Source: Rotaria socialis
Lineage: Eukaryota; Rotifera; Eurotatoria; Philodinida; Philodinidae
Direction of reading: 5' to 3'
DNA: 64,000 nucleotides
NCBI GenBank assembly: GCA_905331475.1
Contig: CAJNYU010000025.1
Span: 268,600 to 332,599 of the forward strand
The notes under the pieces were generated by a model. The model had not been told where the DNA came from, did not search any database, and saw only the letters and a program-made list of their open reading frames with translations. Within the stretch, counting starts at the first letter, position 1; each line of letters opens with the position of its first letter. Shown here in pieces: positions 13,440-24,048 of the stretch. Position numbers and translations under genes: made by a program.

Positions 13440-13690
13440 TCCTGACATGAAGAAAAAGACATGGTGTTCGAAATGTAGTTCGTAAATGTAATACAACAAA
13501 AATACATGGTGTTTGGAATCAATTTTCAAAATAGCTTTTCAACGATTATAACCATTGAAAAAGCTATTTTGAAAATTGATTCCGAACTCCATGTAAATTT
13601 TTCCCTTTACGAACATCAAAATTTGCCTGGAGACCGGAATCAGAATGTCCGGATGTTCGTAATGACAAAGACATGAAGGTCGTAATAAGA
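13440..13690. repeat. Fold-back element with long near-perfect palindrome
   Basis: Arms at about 13504-13545 and 13552-13594 are inverted copies of each other (shared GGAATCAATTTTCAAAATAGC) separated by only about 6 bp. Weaker outer matches extend the symmetry: gacatg, gttcgtaaa/tttacgaac and a second gacatgaa. It ends next to another fold-back at 13711. Confidence 0.7.
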
Positions 13691-13710
13691 AAAACGACAC
13701 AATTATCGTT

Positions 13711-14065
13711 ACCCTAGCCAACTCTCCCTAGAAGAATCCCCAGGGAGTCCCCTGAAAAATCCCCGGGGACTCACGACAGGGAGTCCCTAGGGATTTCGTT
13801 CTTTTGTGGGGACTCCCCGGGGAGTTATCTGATCAAAATCGATGAAATATCTAATTACTAATAAATTCTTCTTAATTTTTTTAAAATTAAAAAAATTGAA
13901 AAGTTTTTTTTTTATTTTAAAAAATTTCATCAATTCTCCCCAGCGAAATCCCCCGGGAGTCCCCCAAATAAAAAGTCGCCGGGGACTCACGACAGGGACT
14001 CCCCAGGGATTTCGTTATTTTACGGGGACTCCCCGGGGAGTCGTTGGGGGAGAGTCGATTAGGGA
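13711..14065. mobile_element. MITE-like element with TIRs and duplicated 60-bp GC-rich module
   Basis: The ends CCCTAGCCAACTCTCCC (left) and GGGAGAGTCGATTAGGG (right, inverted) form imperfect terminal inverted repeats. Inside, a module of about 60 bp rich in GGGGACTCC/GGAGTCCCC palindromes occurs twice in the same orientation (about 13761-13825 and 13980-14042), around an A/T-rich centre. Apparent coding in both strands is a by-product of the repeat. A target duplication was not clear, so the superfamily is unknown. Confidence 0.6.
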
Positions 14066-14111
14066 AGTATGCTAAGATTTCTTCACGTGTGAGAGAGTAT
14101 GAAGTGATATG

Positions 14112-14407
14112 CTACCCAGGTCGAACAGTACGGTCGGTATACGGCCGTTGACGGTTACTTTACGACTATTTTACGGGCGAAAGCTTGCCGTAATATCTGG
14201 CGCAGTAATACGGACCGTATTATCATGAGAGTACGGAGCACAAACAGCCGTAAACCATGAAAATTCAGTCCCGTTTACGGTGCTGTATTACTGCGCAAGG
14301 TATTACGGGCAAATACGGCCTATTTACTGTCGTAAATATACCGTTTTGACATCGTTTACCACCGATAAACAGACCGTAAGCGAGTCCGTTTTGATCAATC
14401 TGGGTAG
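14112..14407. mobile_element. MITE-like element with CTACCCAG termini and internal inverted repeats
   Basis: Terminal inverted repeats CTACCCAGGTCGA (left) and its near-complement ending CTGGGTAG (right). Inside, about 30-bp inverted copies built around GCGCAGTAATAC and repeated TACGG/CCGTA words lie at about 14188-14221 and 14275-14312, making a cruciform-prone core. It is clearly richer in GC than its surroundings. No transposase. No convincing target duplication was found, so the family stays open. Confidence 0.6.
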
Positions 14408-14603
14408 TCTTCCAACCTAAAATCATGTATAGAGAACGTTTTAATGAATTCAAGCAATTAAGCTTGCACTTCTGTTCACTATTATAATTCTAGTGTTAGC
14501 TATTGTTTTTCTAATTCCTTCAATACACTCTATTACAAATAAATATCAATTTTATTGAAAGAAAAGAAATAAATATTTATTCATAACTTTAGTGTTAATG
14601 TAA

Positions 14604-15449
14604 ATCACCATTTCATTCACCTTCATTGATTCAACAAATAGAGATTTATTTGTCAAACTTGGAATGCAAATTGATTCCATGCATTTTATTGCTGAACCAG
14701 CAAATCATAATAATAAACCCTCACAATGCTACAAGTGTTTTAAATACGGTCATATAGCCAAATACTGCAAAGCTGATAGTCAAATATGTTCCAAATGTGG
14801 AGAGGCGAATCATACATATGATGTTTGTCATAACAGTAGTCAACATCCTATATGCTGTAACTGCAAAGGTCAGCATGTAGCAACGTCTCCTGACTGTCCA
14901 AAATATAAAGAACATCAACAAAAGTTACAGAAAACAATCGAGCAATATTCATCATCAACAAAACCGACAAACCAAACCCAACCTGGCTATAATTGGAATA
15001 GTAATGAAGATTTTCCTATTTTGAAAACTACCGATAGAATTGAAGAAACACGAATTATTGAATTACTTACTGAAAAAATTATGTCAATTGTTGAACAAGC
15101 AACACAAAGGATTTTTCAAACTCTCAATCAAAGATTTGAAATACTAACGAATAGAATCAACAAGAAATTCAATATGGAGATCGAAGAAATTATCACTGAA
15201 GAAGAATATAATCAACAAGAAAACAAAACCAATAAAAAGCAAATAAACAACCAATATCAAGAATTAAAGCAATTAACCAAAGAAAATCAAGATGAAAATG
15301 CTGAGTCTACCACAACCCCATCTAATGGAATCAAAAGAAAATACATCTCACCAACTAATTTTTCAGAAAAGCAAGCAAATACAACAAAAGATTGTAGAAA
15401 TAAATATGACAGTGATATCGATGATTTTATCAACCAAAGAATTGATTAA
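14604..15449 (+). CDS. Non-LTR retrotransposon ORF1 (gag-like, CCHC zinc knuckles), 5'-truncated
   Basis: Open from 14604, just after an in-frame stop, with the first ATG at 14664; the frame upstream of that ATG already looks like the segment that precedes the knuckles in Jockey/I-group ORF1 proteins, so the true N-terminus is probably lost. Three zinc knuckles follow: CYKCFKYGHIAKYC and CSKCGEANHTYDVC (C-X2-C-X4-H-X4-C), then a CCNCKGQH...C variant. The C-terminal half is Gln/Asn/Lys-rich and probably coiled coil. The ORF1 protein would bind the element's RNA in the RNP. It ends 4 bp before the ORF2 ATG. Confidence 0.8.
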   Translation: MTISFTFIDSTNRDLFVKLGMQIDSMHFIAEPANHNNKPSQCYKCFKYGHIAKYCKADSQICSKCGEANHTYDVCHNSSQHPICCNCKGQHVATSPDCPKYKEHQQKLQKTIEQYSSSTKPTNQTQPGYNWNSNEDFPILKTTDRIEETRIIELLTEKIMSIVEQATQRIFQTLNQRFEILTNRINKKFNMEIEEIITEEEYNQQENKTNKKQINNQYQELKQLTKENQDENAESTTTPSNGIKRKYISPTNFSEKQANTTKDCRNKYDSDIDDFINQRID

Positions 15450-15453
15450 AATT

Positions 15454-18129
15454 ATGCACTGCAACGTTACGTCAATCAAAAAACATAAAGAAGAAATATG
15501 TGCGCGCTTTAACCAATTTGATATACTTTCAATCAACGAGACCAATCTCAAACCACATAATCTATTTTCCCTCCCAGGTTATAAAATTTTTAGAAACGAT
15601 AGACCGGATAGACAAGGAGGTGGAGTACTGCTTGCTATACGCAACAATATAATATGTCATGAAAAATTAAACAGGACAATTGAAAACAATGAAGGAATTG
15701 CAGTTCAAATAGAAACACCACTTGGACACCTTCTCATAGCTTCTATTTATATTCCACCTAATGTGAGAATTCATCATGAACTCTTACAACAGATATACAA
15801 CTTAAATAACAATTGCCTTATACTTGGAGATCTAAATGCTTCGCTTCAATCTATGGGATCAAGAAGAACAAATGTAAAAGGTCGTCAACTACAACAAGTT
15901 CTTGATGAAGGTTATCTTCAATGCATTGATAATGATCTCACTACCTATGCAAGAAACAACTATGAAGAAAAAATCGATTGGATTCTTGCAAGTCAACCTA
16001 CCATTCTATTTATTGACAATGTCGAAACAGAAGCACCACTCGGCCTTAAAGAAGACCATAAACCGTTAACATTTAATTTGAATATGGCAGCTGATAATAA
16101 ACCATCTTCTCCTCGATTATCGTTCAATTTCAAATCAGCAAATTGGCAGTTGTATCGGAAAACATTAAATGAATTACTAAGTAATATCGACAGAACAAAA
16201 ACAATCACAACGGTTGAAGAGATTGAATCTTATGCGACAACCCTTACCGAATGTATCTCTAGTTCAACGAAATTATCAATTCCACCTACAAAAGATAGGT
16301 TGACAAATTTTCCAATTTCTACAACAACAAAAAACCTTATTGATCGTAAGCATCGAGCGTACAGAAGATGGAGAAAAACAATGAATGAAAACGACAAAAA
16401 AGAATATTACAAGAGTAAAGAACTTCTAACAAATGCTCTCCGAAATAATCGAATTGAAAAAATGAATCAAATCATGTCATCTTTAAGCGGAAGCAAGATG
16501 TGCTCTGATAAAGTATGGGGAACTGTCCGCAAATTTCATAACAAAAGAACAAACCAGTCTCACTCAGGCGATCTAATTTACCAAAATATAACCAGCAACA
16601 GCGATCACGACAAGGTCAATTTGTTTGCGTCATATTTTGAAAATGAAATCTTTGTTGAGAAACCTGACCATCTACCATTTCATACTCAAGTTAGAAAGAA
16701 GGTCGACCGAATCAAAAGAATATTAAAAATGCCAGTCAATAGAAAATTAACACCTCCAATAACTACCAAAGAAATAAAAACAATTCTAAAACAGCTCCCC
16801 AACAGTTCACCCGGTCCTGATTCCATCCACAATCGTTGTCTTAAAAATTATACAACATTACTAGTTCAACATCTTGCAAAGATATTCAACTCTATCATCG
16901 ATATTGGACACATTCCAAATATTTGGAAAAAAGCCAACATCATTCTCTTACTTAAAAAGAAAAAAGATAAAAAGCAACCATCAAGCTATCGTCCAATCAG
17001 CCTACTAAGTTGTGTAGGAAAAATTCTAGAGAAAATCATCAAACAACGGATGACAAAAGAATTAAACGAAAGAAAAATTCTTCCCATACATCAAGCGGGA
17101 TTTCGAGAACACAAAAGTACAATGTATAATATTTACCGTCTCGAAAGATTTGCACATGAACATCTAGATAAACGACAACATGCAGCAGTAATATTTTTCG
17201 ATGTCAAAGCAGCATTTGATACCGTTTGGTTTGACGGATTGATTTACAAGTTATATGATCTGCGTTTACCAAGTTATTTAATTCGTTATATTGTATCATT
17301 TCTCGATAATCGGACTGCTTCAATAGAAATAGAAAATACACTATCAAAACCGTTTGTATTGAGAAGTGGAACACCACAAGGGTCACCACTATCTCCTTTG
17401 CTATATATACTATATACGAGCGATTCAATGAATAGCATTCATCAGCATACTGAACATGGACTATTTGCTGATGACACAGCATTATGGGCGTCATCGAATA
17501 CCATTACTAATCTTAAAAACCGACTTCAATCATCAACAAATGAATTTCAAAATTGGTGTAATGCGTGGAAATTAACAATTCAACCTAGCAAAACTGAACT
17601 ACTGCATTTCAGTCCGCATCCACGAAAAAAATACAAAAATGAATTAGAAATAGAAACTGAAGGAGTTATTATAAAACCAGTATTTTCATCAAGATACCTG
17701 GGAATTATTTTCGATCATAAACTTGACTGGAGATCTTATGTGAATCATATAGAAACCAAAGTAGCATCAAGAATTAGTCTTCTTCGATTTTTGGCCAAAT
17801 TGAACCCAAACGCTAATCTGAACACAATGTTAATATTATATAAATCCTTAGTTCGATCAATTATTGCATACGGATCGCCTATTCTACTTACAGCAAATCA
17901 AAAGATTTGGACCCGCTTACAAATAATACAAAATAAGGCTTTAAAAGCAACACTAGGATTACCGATATATACTTCGACAGAATATATACATAAGATAGGA
18001 AATATTCCCGAAATTAAGACGTACTCGACAACTCTACTGCAAAAAGCAATTACTCGAGCTAGAATTAACAACGACAAAATATCTGAAGAAAATTTACTAC
18101 GAATTCAACTACAAATTGACACGAAGTAA
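15454..18129 (+). CDS. Non-LTR retrotransposon ORF2: endonuclease plus reverse transcriptase
   Basis: An intact 891-aa frame if started at the ATG at 15454; the frame is open further upstream, overlapping ORF1, but those residues have no domain. The APE-type endonuclease occupies about residues 1-215, with SINETNLK, LGDLNAS and KEDHKPL motifs carrying the catalytic Glu, Asp/Asn and His positions. The reverse transcriptase covers about 430-720, with SSPGPDSIHNRCLK, SYRPISLLSC, FFDVKAAFDTVW, GTPQGSPLSPLLY and the catalytic FADDTAL. The C-terminal region has the usual thumb-like LGIIFDHKLDW. Architecture fits the Jockey/CR1/I assemblage. No stop or frameshift is visible, so this copy is young or was recently active even though ORF1 looks truncated. 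Confidence 0.93.
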   Translation: MHCNVTSIKKHKEEICARFNQFDILSINETNLKPHNLFSLPGYKIFRNDRPDRQGGGVLLAIRNNIICHEKLNRTIENNEGIAVQIETPLGHLLIASIYIPPNVRIHHELLQQIYNLNNNCLILGDLNASLQSMGSRRTNVKGRQLQQVLDEGYLQCIDNDLTTYARNNYEEKIDWILASQPTILFIDNVETEAPLGLKEDHKPLTFNLNMAADNKPSSPRLSFNFKSANWQLYRKTLNELLSNIDRTKTITTVEEIESYATTLTECISSSTKLSIPPTKDRLTNFPISTTTKNLIDRKHRAYRRWRKTMNENDKKEYYKSKELLTNALRNNRIEKMNQIMSSLSGSKMCSDKVWGTVRKFHNKRTNQSHSGDLIYQNITSNSDHDKVNLFASYFENEIFVEKPDHLPFHTQVRKKVDRIKRILKMPVNRKLTPPITTKEIKTILKQLPNSSPGPDSIHNRCLKNYTTLLVQHLAKIFNSIIDIGHIPNIWKKANIILLLKKKKDKKQPSSYRPISLLSCVGKILEKIIKQRMTKELNERKILPIHQAGFREHKSTMYNIYRLERFAHEHLDKRQHAAVIFFDVKAAFDTVWFDGLIYKLYDLRLPSYLIRYIVSFLDNRTASIEIENTLSKPFVLRSGTPQGSPLSPLLYILYTSDSMNSIHQHTEHGLFADDTALWASSNTITNLKNRLQSSTNEFQNWCNAWKLTIQPSKTELLHFSPHPRKKYKNELEIETEGVIIKPVFSSRYLGIIFDHKLDWRSYVNHIETKVASRISLLRFLAKLNPNANLNTMLILYKSLVRSIIAYGSPILLTANQKIWTRLQIIQNKALKATLGLPIYTSTEYIHKIGNIPEIKTYSTTLLQKAITRARINNDKISEENLLRIQLQIDTK

Positions 18130-18465
18130 CATTATATTCAAATCAAACCAAACCAAACCAATTCCTCTTAGGGCATAAGACTGATGTCAAGAGTCCTACA
18201 CTTTTCTATGATCCTGAATCTCCTTCATTCTCCGTATTTTCCTTCCTTTTTTTTTCCATTGTTGCTTTCCCCTTCTCTCTTTTTTTTTGTTTTTTTGTTT
18301 TTCTTCTCCTCCGATTTTCCTTGTGCAGATTTGTTTACTTATGATTATAATTAAATAAATCGTTGTATCCAACTCAGTTGAACTGGGAGTGTTACTTTTT
18401 TCTATTTTTCTTTATAATAAAGACTAAGTACTGATAAAATCTTTATCTTTATATTGAAAAATAAA

Positions 18466-21160
18466 TATGTGTAAATGAAAAAGTCTTTATCATTTAAAAA
18501 AATAGAACGGCTACCCAGAATGTGATTCCACGCTTTTACTTTCTTAGAGAAAAACTCATAACTACTCTCCAGAACGTTCTCTTGAATTAATTTTTGATTT
18601 CCAGGATAAAGGAAATATTTATCTCTATAAACATATTATTTTCACCTGAAGTCAATTAATCAAGGATGGAAAATCGAATTCCATGATTCCACTGAATCTA
18701 TTGATTCCATTGACATTGACGGCCTAGAATCAGCTGCCCCCTTGAGCCGTACACATATGTAGGCTTTCAATGATTGAATAGTTGAATTCAACTTGAGGGT
18801 TAACATATACTTATTAATACAGAATCAATAAAACGTTTTTTCATTTGAAACGTAGAAAGGCTACAAGTAAATAACTTACTATCAATAGCCGACTTTGGAT
18901 TTTATTCATTTTCGTGTGAAGAATATTTAAGAATGATTTTTACTTTTATCGTTCATCATTTAGTTATCGTCATTTTTCTCACCCATTGTTCAGAAGAAAT
19001 TAAATAGATTATTTGACTTTAACCTTCTTTATGTTGATTCACTTATATAGATGCTTGGATTGATGACGACAGTTCTCTTTTCTTCGAATAATTTTATTCT
19101 AGTACAAATTTATCCACGTAGTATATTTACATATAGTCGTTTGGAACTATATTGAGCTAACGTATGTTACAATACGAGGCGGTCGTACACACTCAGTTGT
19201 TTTTTATTCTAACACTATTGATATAGATGCGAAAAGTCTCTTCGTAAGGGCTGCCGTATAAGTGTCCATCTGTTGTCATACTTTTGAAATTCATTAGATT
19301 TATAAACAGAAGGCAAATAATTCGAAAACCGTTGTTTTCTTCTGTAAGGATAATTGACGTACGTAGTCATGTAGAAAAATACCGGAGAGTTATCTATGAG
19401 AGAATATCGCACGCTACTGCATCTTATTTTTGAGTTGAACTAACTAATAGAGTATTGATTTTGTTTCTTTCGTAATTATATCTGCTGACATTTTTATGAA
19501 AGAAAAAAGAATAATCAAATACATCTTCATTTTTATTATTCTGGTTGATAAAATATTCCTTTTAATATATCTGCGGTAGTTCTTTTACATTCAGACGATA
19601 TTAAAGTATGATTTTTTTCCCGGAATCATCTGCTTCGGGGCATCCGCTCTTTTATTTCTTCAAGGACGATCAAATTGTATGACATTATGAAAAAACTCAT
19701 AAATGTGAAGTGGAGTTAGTTGAGACCATGTGTTGCAATCAATATAATCTGCCGCTAATGTATTTGAAATATGTGTTTACTCATAGAAAAGCCAAAAGCT
19801 AATTCCATATTTGTCTTTTTCATAATTGTTTGATATTAGTGATTTTCGAATATAAATTCTAAGCTGGCTTCCCTAGATTTACCAACAACAAAGAAATGAG
19901 AAAACGGACAATCCAAATTGGTTGATTCAAAGTGATTTTTCTTTTTCATCCTTTTGTATATGATCGTAGTGATCGTAAACTTTATTGGAAAAATGGAATC
20001 TAGTTTACTTTGCTGTTCTTCGTTTAATTGCATCAATAATTGAACCGCTTTTTAACATAAGGACCTAGAAAGAGACTTCAGTTTTCTTCTTTTTTTAAGG
20101 TTACTCATTCCGATAGTTACCGAAGATTTTACAGAAGTAACATAATGAAAAAAACTGCTTTCCTTTATTTCAGTTGGTTGTTCCGAGTATTGCTCGTCTC
20201 TTTCGGAGAAAAACGGATAGGTTAGTTTTGCTTTCGCTGTCTTGGTTGAGTTCTCCTAAAAATCGTTGCGCATGTTAGAATGGAACTTTGATAAGAAAAT
20301 TAACCTTGCTTGTTTTCTACATTTAGTTATTCTGTTACTTCGGTTGTGTTTTAACAGATAATTAGAATTAGACAACTAAATTTAATTTAATTTTTGTCAT
20401 TTAGTTATTCAGAGAGTTGCCTAGTATCCTATTGAAATAAACCGAAGAAGTTGGTTTTGTTTTGCTCTCTCAATTTTGAAGACAACGTTTTTGGATCACA
20501 TGAGAGAAAGTGAATGATTCATTTAGCTTAATTGTTTCTCAGATTTAGATCAGGCAGGTATTTGACCAGCATTTCTTGTGAAGAGTGATGTTACATAAGT
20601 TTACTTGTGTTTGCTGTTGGTGATTTGCTTCACTGATAGCTATTGGAGTTTTTATGGAGGAGAATACGATAAGCGAATTAATTATACTTTTTCTTTTTCT
20701 TTGTTTTACAGAATACTCCTTTTACCATATTGATGGTTGTTCTTTTCTACGTAGACCAGGCTAGAAAATGATTATTTTTTTCTGAATCAACTGCTGTTCA
20801 TCACCCGCTGTTTTATTTGTTCAAGAACGGCTAATATCTCTAGGAAAATCACGAAGCTCATAATGCCTCAGTAGGGTGTGGATGCATGAATGTGGATGTA
20901 GATTCCTATGTCGAGGATACTGTAACGACGAATTTGTTGAAGTAGCTTACCGCCACCCTCAGTATAGATGTTTATTTAGCTACTTCACATATCCACAGTG
21001 TCCCTATTTTCACATTGAACACACGCTTATGTAGGAGAGAGAAAGAGAGGGAGAGATATGAACACATCGAATAATAATAGAGATAGATGAACAAAGGAAA
21101 GAACGAGACAGATTAGATAAAGGGAAACGGGGGAAGACGAAAGGAAGATCAGCGGGGCAT
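18466..21160. other. Gene-poor spacer
   Basis: About 2.7 kb without a supported gene. A single CTACCCAG word at 18511 recalls the termini of the MITE at 14112 but has no partner nearby. The remaining ORFs are short and unsupported. Confidence 0.4.
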
Positions 21161-21232
21161 GGGAGTGGATGTGCACGTGTCGATTCAAACAAGTTCTGAT
21201 CTCAGCTCCACACCCACACCCACACCCACCCC
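21161..21232. repeat. Telomere-repeat fold-back F2
   Basis: Degenerate G-rich left arm (gggagtggatgtgcacgtg) and a right arm of four uninterrupted cacacc/ccacac units, separated by about 35 bp. Same G-left/C-right polarity as the other members. Confidence 0.5.
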
Positions 21233-21234
21233 GG

Positions 21235-21665
21235 CAACTGAAAAGCGAAAACAGAGCACTCTTACTCCCGATTTTCTCTGTATTTCGATGAGTTGTTGTC
21301 GCTTTTAGTTTCTCGTATCCATGAAGGAGTCACTCTGCTACGTGTTTCTCCACAACCCATTCAAATGCAATTGACAGTTTTCATTTTTTTCTTGTCTCGT
21401 TTCTTCCAAGAGAGAAGAGGAAAAACTGAACACTATTACGCCGGATTTTGCTTATATGTGGATCAATTATTGTGGCGTTAAGTGTGTCGTATCGTTGAAT
21501 GAGCTACGCTCGTATGCGTTTCTGTGTCACCCATTCAAATTGAATTCTCAATTTTCATTCCTTCTGCACTGTTTTCTTTCTCGAAAGAAAGGCAAAGACG
21601 GTAAAAGATTAGTATTCCCTTTGTCTGTATTTAGATCAGTTGTTTTCGTGTTGAATTTCTCGTAT
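21235..21665 (+). repeat. Degenerate tandem repeat upstream of the C39-like gene
   Basis: A unit of about 185-190 bp occurs about 2.5 times. Corresponding landmarks are ctcttactcccgatttt / ctattacgccggatttt, cgatgagttgttgt / ggatcaattattgt, and cccattcaaatgcaatt / cccattcaaattgaatt. Copies are well diverged. The last partial copy runs into the start codon region of the next gene. Confidence 0.55.
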
Positions 21666-21671
21666 ATTTGG

Positions 21672-22148
21672 ATGAGTTACGATCCCAAATACGCTCAGAA
21701 CAAAGGTAAGTGCAAAGGCCACTGGAAAGGTACTCCTTTGGGTTCTAGTTACACTGGTGGTGTTTGTTGGGCATGCAGCAAGGGTTGCGCTGCATTATCT
21801 GTTCTCGCATTGAAGGGACTGGTGAGTTATGCAATTTAATTCCAGTTTGTTTTTTGGAAGTACAATGTCATGAATATTTTGCTCATTTCTGTACAACAGG
21901 ATCCGAACAAAGACAACATCACATACCATCTCAATGACAATGCGGATGTTATATGGAGTAAAGCTGGATACAAAAAGCAAGAGAGTAAAATACCTTCGTC
22001 GTTTCCATGCATTGCGAAACTGTCAAATAGACAACACTATGTGATTTTGACGGGTAATGCTGATAACAAGGGTTACAACGCGTGGGATCCAAGCGGCGGC
22101 AAAGTCAAGACTTTTGATAGTAAACAAATTGGTCCCATCTTTTCGTGA
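21672..22148 (+). CDS. Small C39-like cysteine-peptidase-like protein, two exons
   Basis: Exons 21672-21821 and 21900-22148 (intron gtgag...caacag) give 132 aa. The N-terminal part is Cys-rich (KGKCKGHWKG, then GGVCWACSKGCAALS before a helix); the C-terminal part has HYVILTG and NAWDPSGGKV, the pattern seen around the catalytic His and Asp in C39-like papain-fold peptidases. By that reading one of the CWACSKGC cysteines is the nucleophile. Such proteins cleave peptides or remodel peptidoglycan-linked substrates, but the substrate cannot be told here. There is no signal peptide from this ATG; a longer frame from 21456 runs through the upstream tandem repeat and is less likely. The catalytic assignment is inference. 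Confidence 0.5.
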
Positions 22149-22412
22149 TACCAACTCGTGCTTGGTTCTATTGTTTCCACGAGACTTGTCCTTTTCCATT
22201 TTTCCCTTCCCTTTCGTATTTTACCATTATCTTTTCCTTTCGATTGGTCACTCAATAAATAAGTGTTTTGTGAAAAGCGTATGTTTCTTAACCATAAACC
22301 ATAGCACACATCGAACGGTGACCCATATAGCCACTAGTGGAAGTACCCGATGTAGGTCAAGAAAATTTGATAGTACATATTTTTCGCAGATGAGGAAACG
22401 ACGCGTTTATGG

Positions 22413-22491
22413 TTGAGTGTGAGGGTGTGGGGTGGGGTGGGCGTGGGCGTGGATGTCTAATGACGATTTTAACACTCACAACCACACTCAA
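22413..22491. repeat. Telomere-repeat fold-back F3 (core shared with F9)
   Basis: The ends TTGAGTGTG and CACACTCAA are exact inverted repeats. The left arm continues as degenerate GGGTGTG/GGGCGTG units; the core GGATGTCTAATGACGAT is followed by TTTAACACTCAC. The same core appears in reverse orientation in F9 at 44 kb. Confidence 0.7.
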
Positions 22492-22556
22492 AGGATAAAT
22501 ATTGGGATGGGCGATTATTTATTTTTTGAATCAAACACACACAACACATTGATTTT

Positions 22557-23403
22557 TCAAATACTTTGCCAGTTTAATTTGAGAAAAAGTGCTTTGAAAT
22601 CTTCACGAAAGTTTTTGGATATAACGAAATAAGCGTAGAAAGATGTAGAACAATTCAAGAAAATCAATGTAATAGAAACAATACGTAGGAAACTTTCCAT
22701 TTCAATGCGTTCCATACTATATGGAAGTGTTGTTATTAAATATATGATCACTTCGGTATGAATGAGAGTGAACAATTCTCTATCTAGTTGATGAATTGTA
22801 ATAGTACTGATTGGTTGTACGCGTCCATGCAACGGTTTCATATTATAATAAGCCAGAAAACCAAAAATGGTCTGCAATATTAATGGAACTAACCAAACAA
22901 ATAGGGTAACATGGGGAAAATATAGAAAAGAATAAACACCAAATTGGCTACACTACTCATTCTTAATAGTGGTCCAAATGATGATATGAATAAGAAAGAT
23001 TAACCAAAAGACAAAGATAATACCCATCGAACATCGTACGACGAATGGTCGACTTATAACACGAAAGTAACTAGTATGAATTGTAAGAAAAAAATCGATC
23101 GATGCAGGCAAGTATAGTAAGATATCTTGCTGTTTGACTAATTACTTGAGGTATATAAGGATGAAATTTACAAAATATAAGAGAGTAAAGTGCTGGATCT
23201 CCATGATTAACACTGTACAATGTTATAGAAGCACTATTCATTACTGCTGCCCATAATATATAGGTTGAGCAAGAATTGTTACGACGTTTATTGAATAAAA
23301 TTATAATAAAAGCATTCCCAATATTACCCAATGTTATAATAATAGGTATTACATAGCGATTAACTTGAAGTTGCAAAAATGAAAATATTGAAGATGACAT
23401 CAT
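22557..23403 (-). pseudogene. Rhodopsin-like 7TM receptor, frameshifted and interrupted
   Basis: The minus strand encodes, from the ATG at 23400/23403: TM1 with the GN motif (IITLGNIGNAFIIILF), TM2, a TM3 ending ILACIDRFF (DRF in place of DRY), then after a frameshift the segment RPFVVRCSMGIIFVFWLIF (TM4), TM5, TM6 and TM7 (LIFLNCSTSFYAYF in the NPxxY position), ending at 22557. Lesions: a frame change near the T-run just after the DRF motif (about 23095), and an in-frame TAG after TTIKNE (about 22962). This type of intronless, divergent receptor is strongly expanded in bdelloid rotifers; ligands are unknown. Two lesions argue for a dead copy rather than a sequencing slip. Confidence 0.7.
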
Positions 23404-23429
23404 AGGCACTTTTTTATGTATTATCAGTA

Positions 23430-23690
23430 GTGTTTTATTCAATATCAAACACCAGTTCTACTCTAAGTATGTCTTGATAATAAACGATGTTTTAATTATC
23501 TTTATGAAATGTTGTTTCAGTATTTTGAAATGGAGAAAAAATGACTTCAGAAAAAATTCGTTTACTAACATTTCATATATATTCTATAGTCTCACATTAC
23601 CAATGCGATAGTCTGAAGAGTGCCAAATGAAAAACATCATCATGTTATCCTGTTGCTTTGAAATCATGATAAACAGATTTTCTTAGGTTA
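23430..23690. repeat. GPCR 5' flank, duplicated at 30.1 kb
   Basis: The roughly 250 bp upstream of the receptor start (shared landmarks tatgtcttgataa, atgttttaattatcttt, gtgtcaaatgaaaaac-type and cagattttctta) recur in the same orientation at about 30085-30335 at roughly 70-75% identity by eye, without the receptor coding sequence. Confidence 0.6.
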
Positions 23691-23992
23691 TTACTGAATA
23701 TGTTAGTACATGTGTCTCTAGTGAACATACTTATGTGACAGTACTCAAAAAGTACGCTCGGCAGAAAATGTCACGAATACGCACGATACACCTTATGGGT
23801 ACTATGGTAGTTTTCTGTACAATACTCATAGCCCTACATTTGGTTCAGTATTGTTATACTGTATCTGTTTTATTTTAATAAAAATTTAATCATAAGATAC
23901 AAGCGTACATTATAAAAATTTGAAAAATGAAGGTGCTAATTATGGAGTATCGGGATACACTTCTCATCTTTAGAAAATAAAGCAAGTGAATA

Positions 23993-24048
23993 AGGGTGTG
24001 GGTGTTGCTGTGTATTTTATCTCTTCAATGACAGTCACAGGCACACTC
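23993..24048. repeat. Telomere-repeat fold-back F4
   Basis: Left arm agggtgtgggtgt, spacer of about 30 bp, degenerate right arm cacaggcacactc. Eroded member of the hairpin set. Confidence 0.4.

Larger units (their letters stand above)
14604..18465 (+). mobile_element. Non-LTR retrotransposon copy (Jockey/CR1/I-like)
   Basis: ORF1, ORF2 and a 3' UTR of roughly 330 bp with CAAAC repeats and polypyrimidine tracts, ending near a run rich in TTTAT/ATAAA words (18410-18460). The 5' limit is uncertain; coding starts abruptly near 14604, about 200 bp after a MITE. Target duplications could not be identified by eye. Confidence 0.7.

Noticed and set aside
13787-14075. ORFs on both strands with Pro/Gly/Arg-rich sequence
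   Set aside because: Produced by the duplicated GC-rich module of the MITE.
15292-15453. Upstream start for the retrotransposon ORF2
   Set aside because: The first 54 codons overlap ORF1 and have no endonuclease-like sequence; the ATG at 15454 just after the ORF1 stop fits better.
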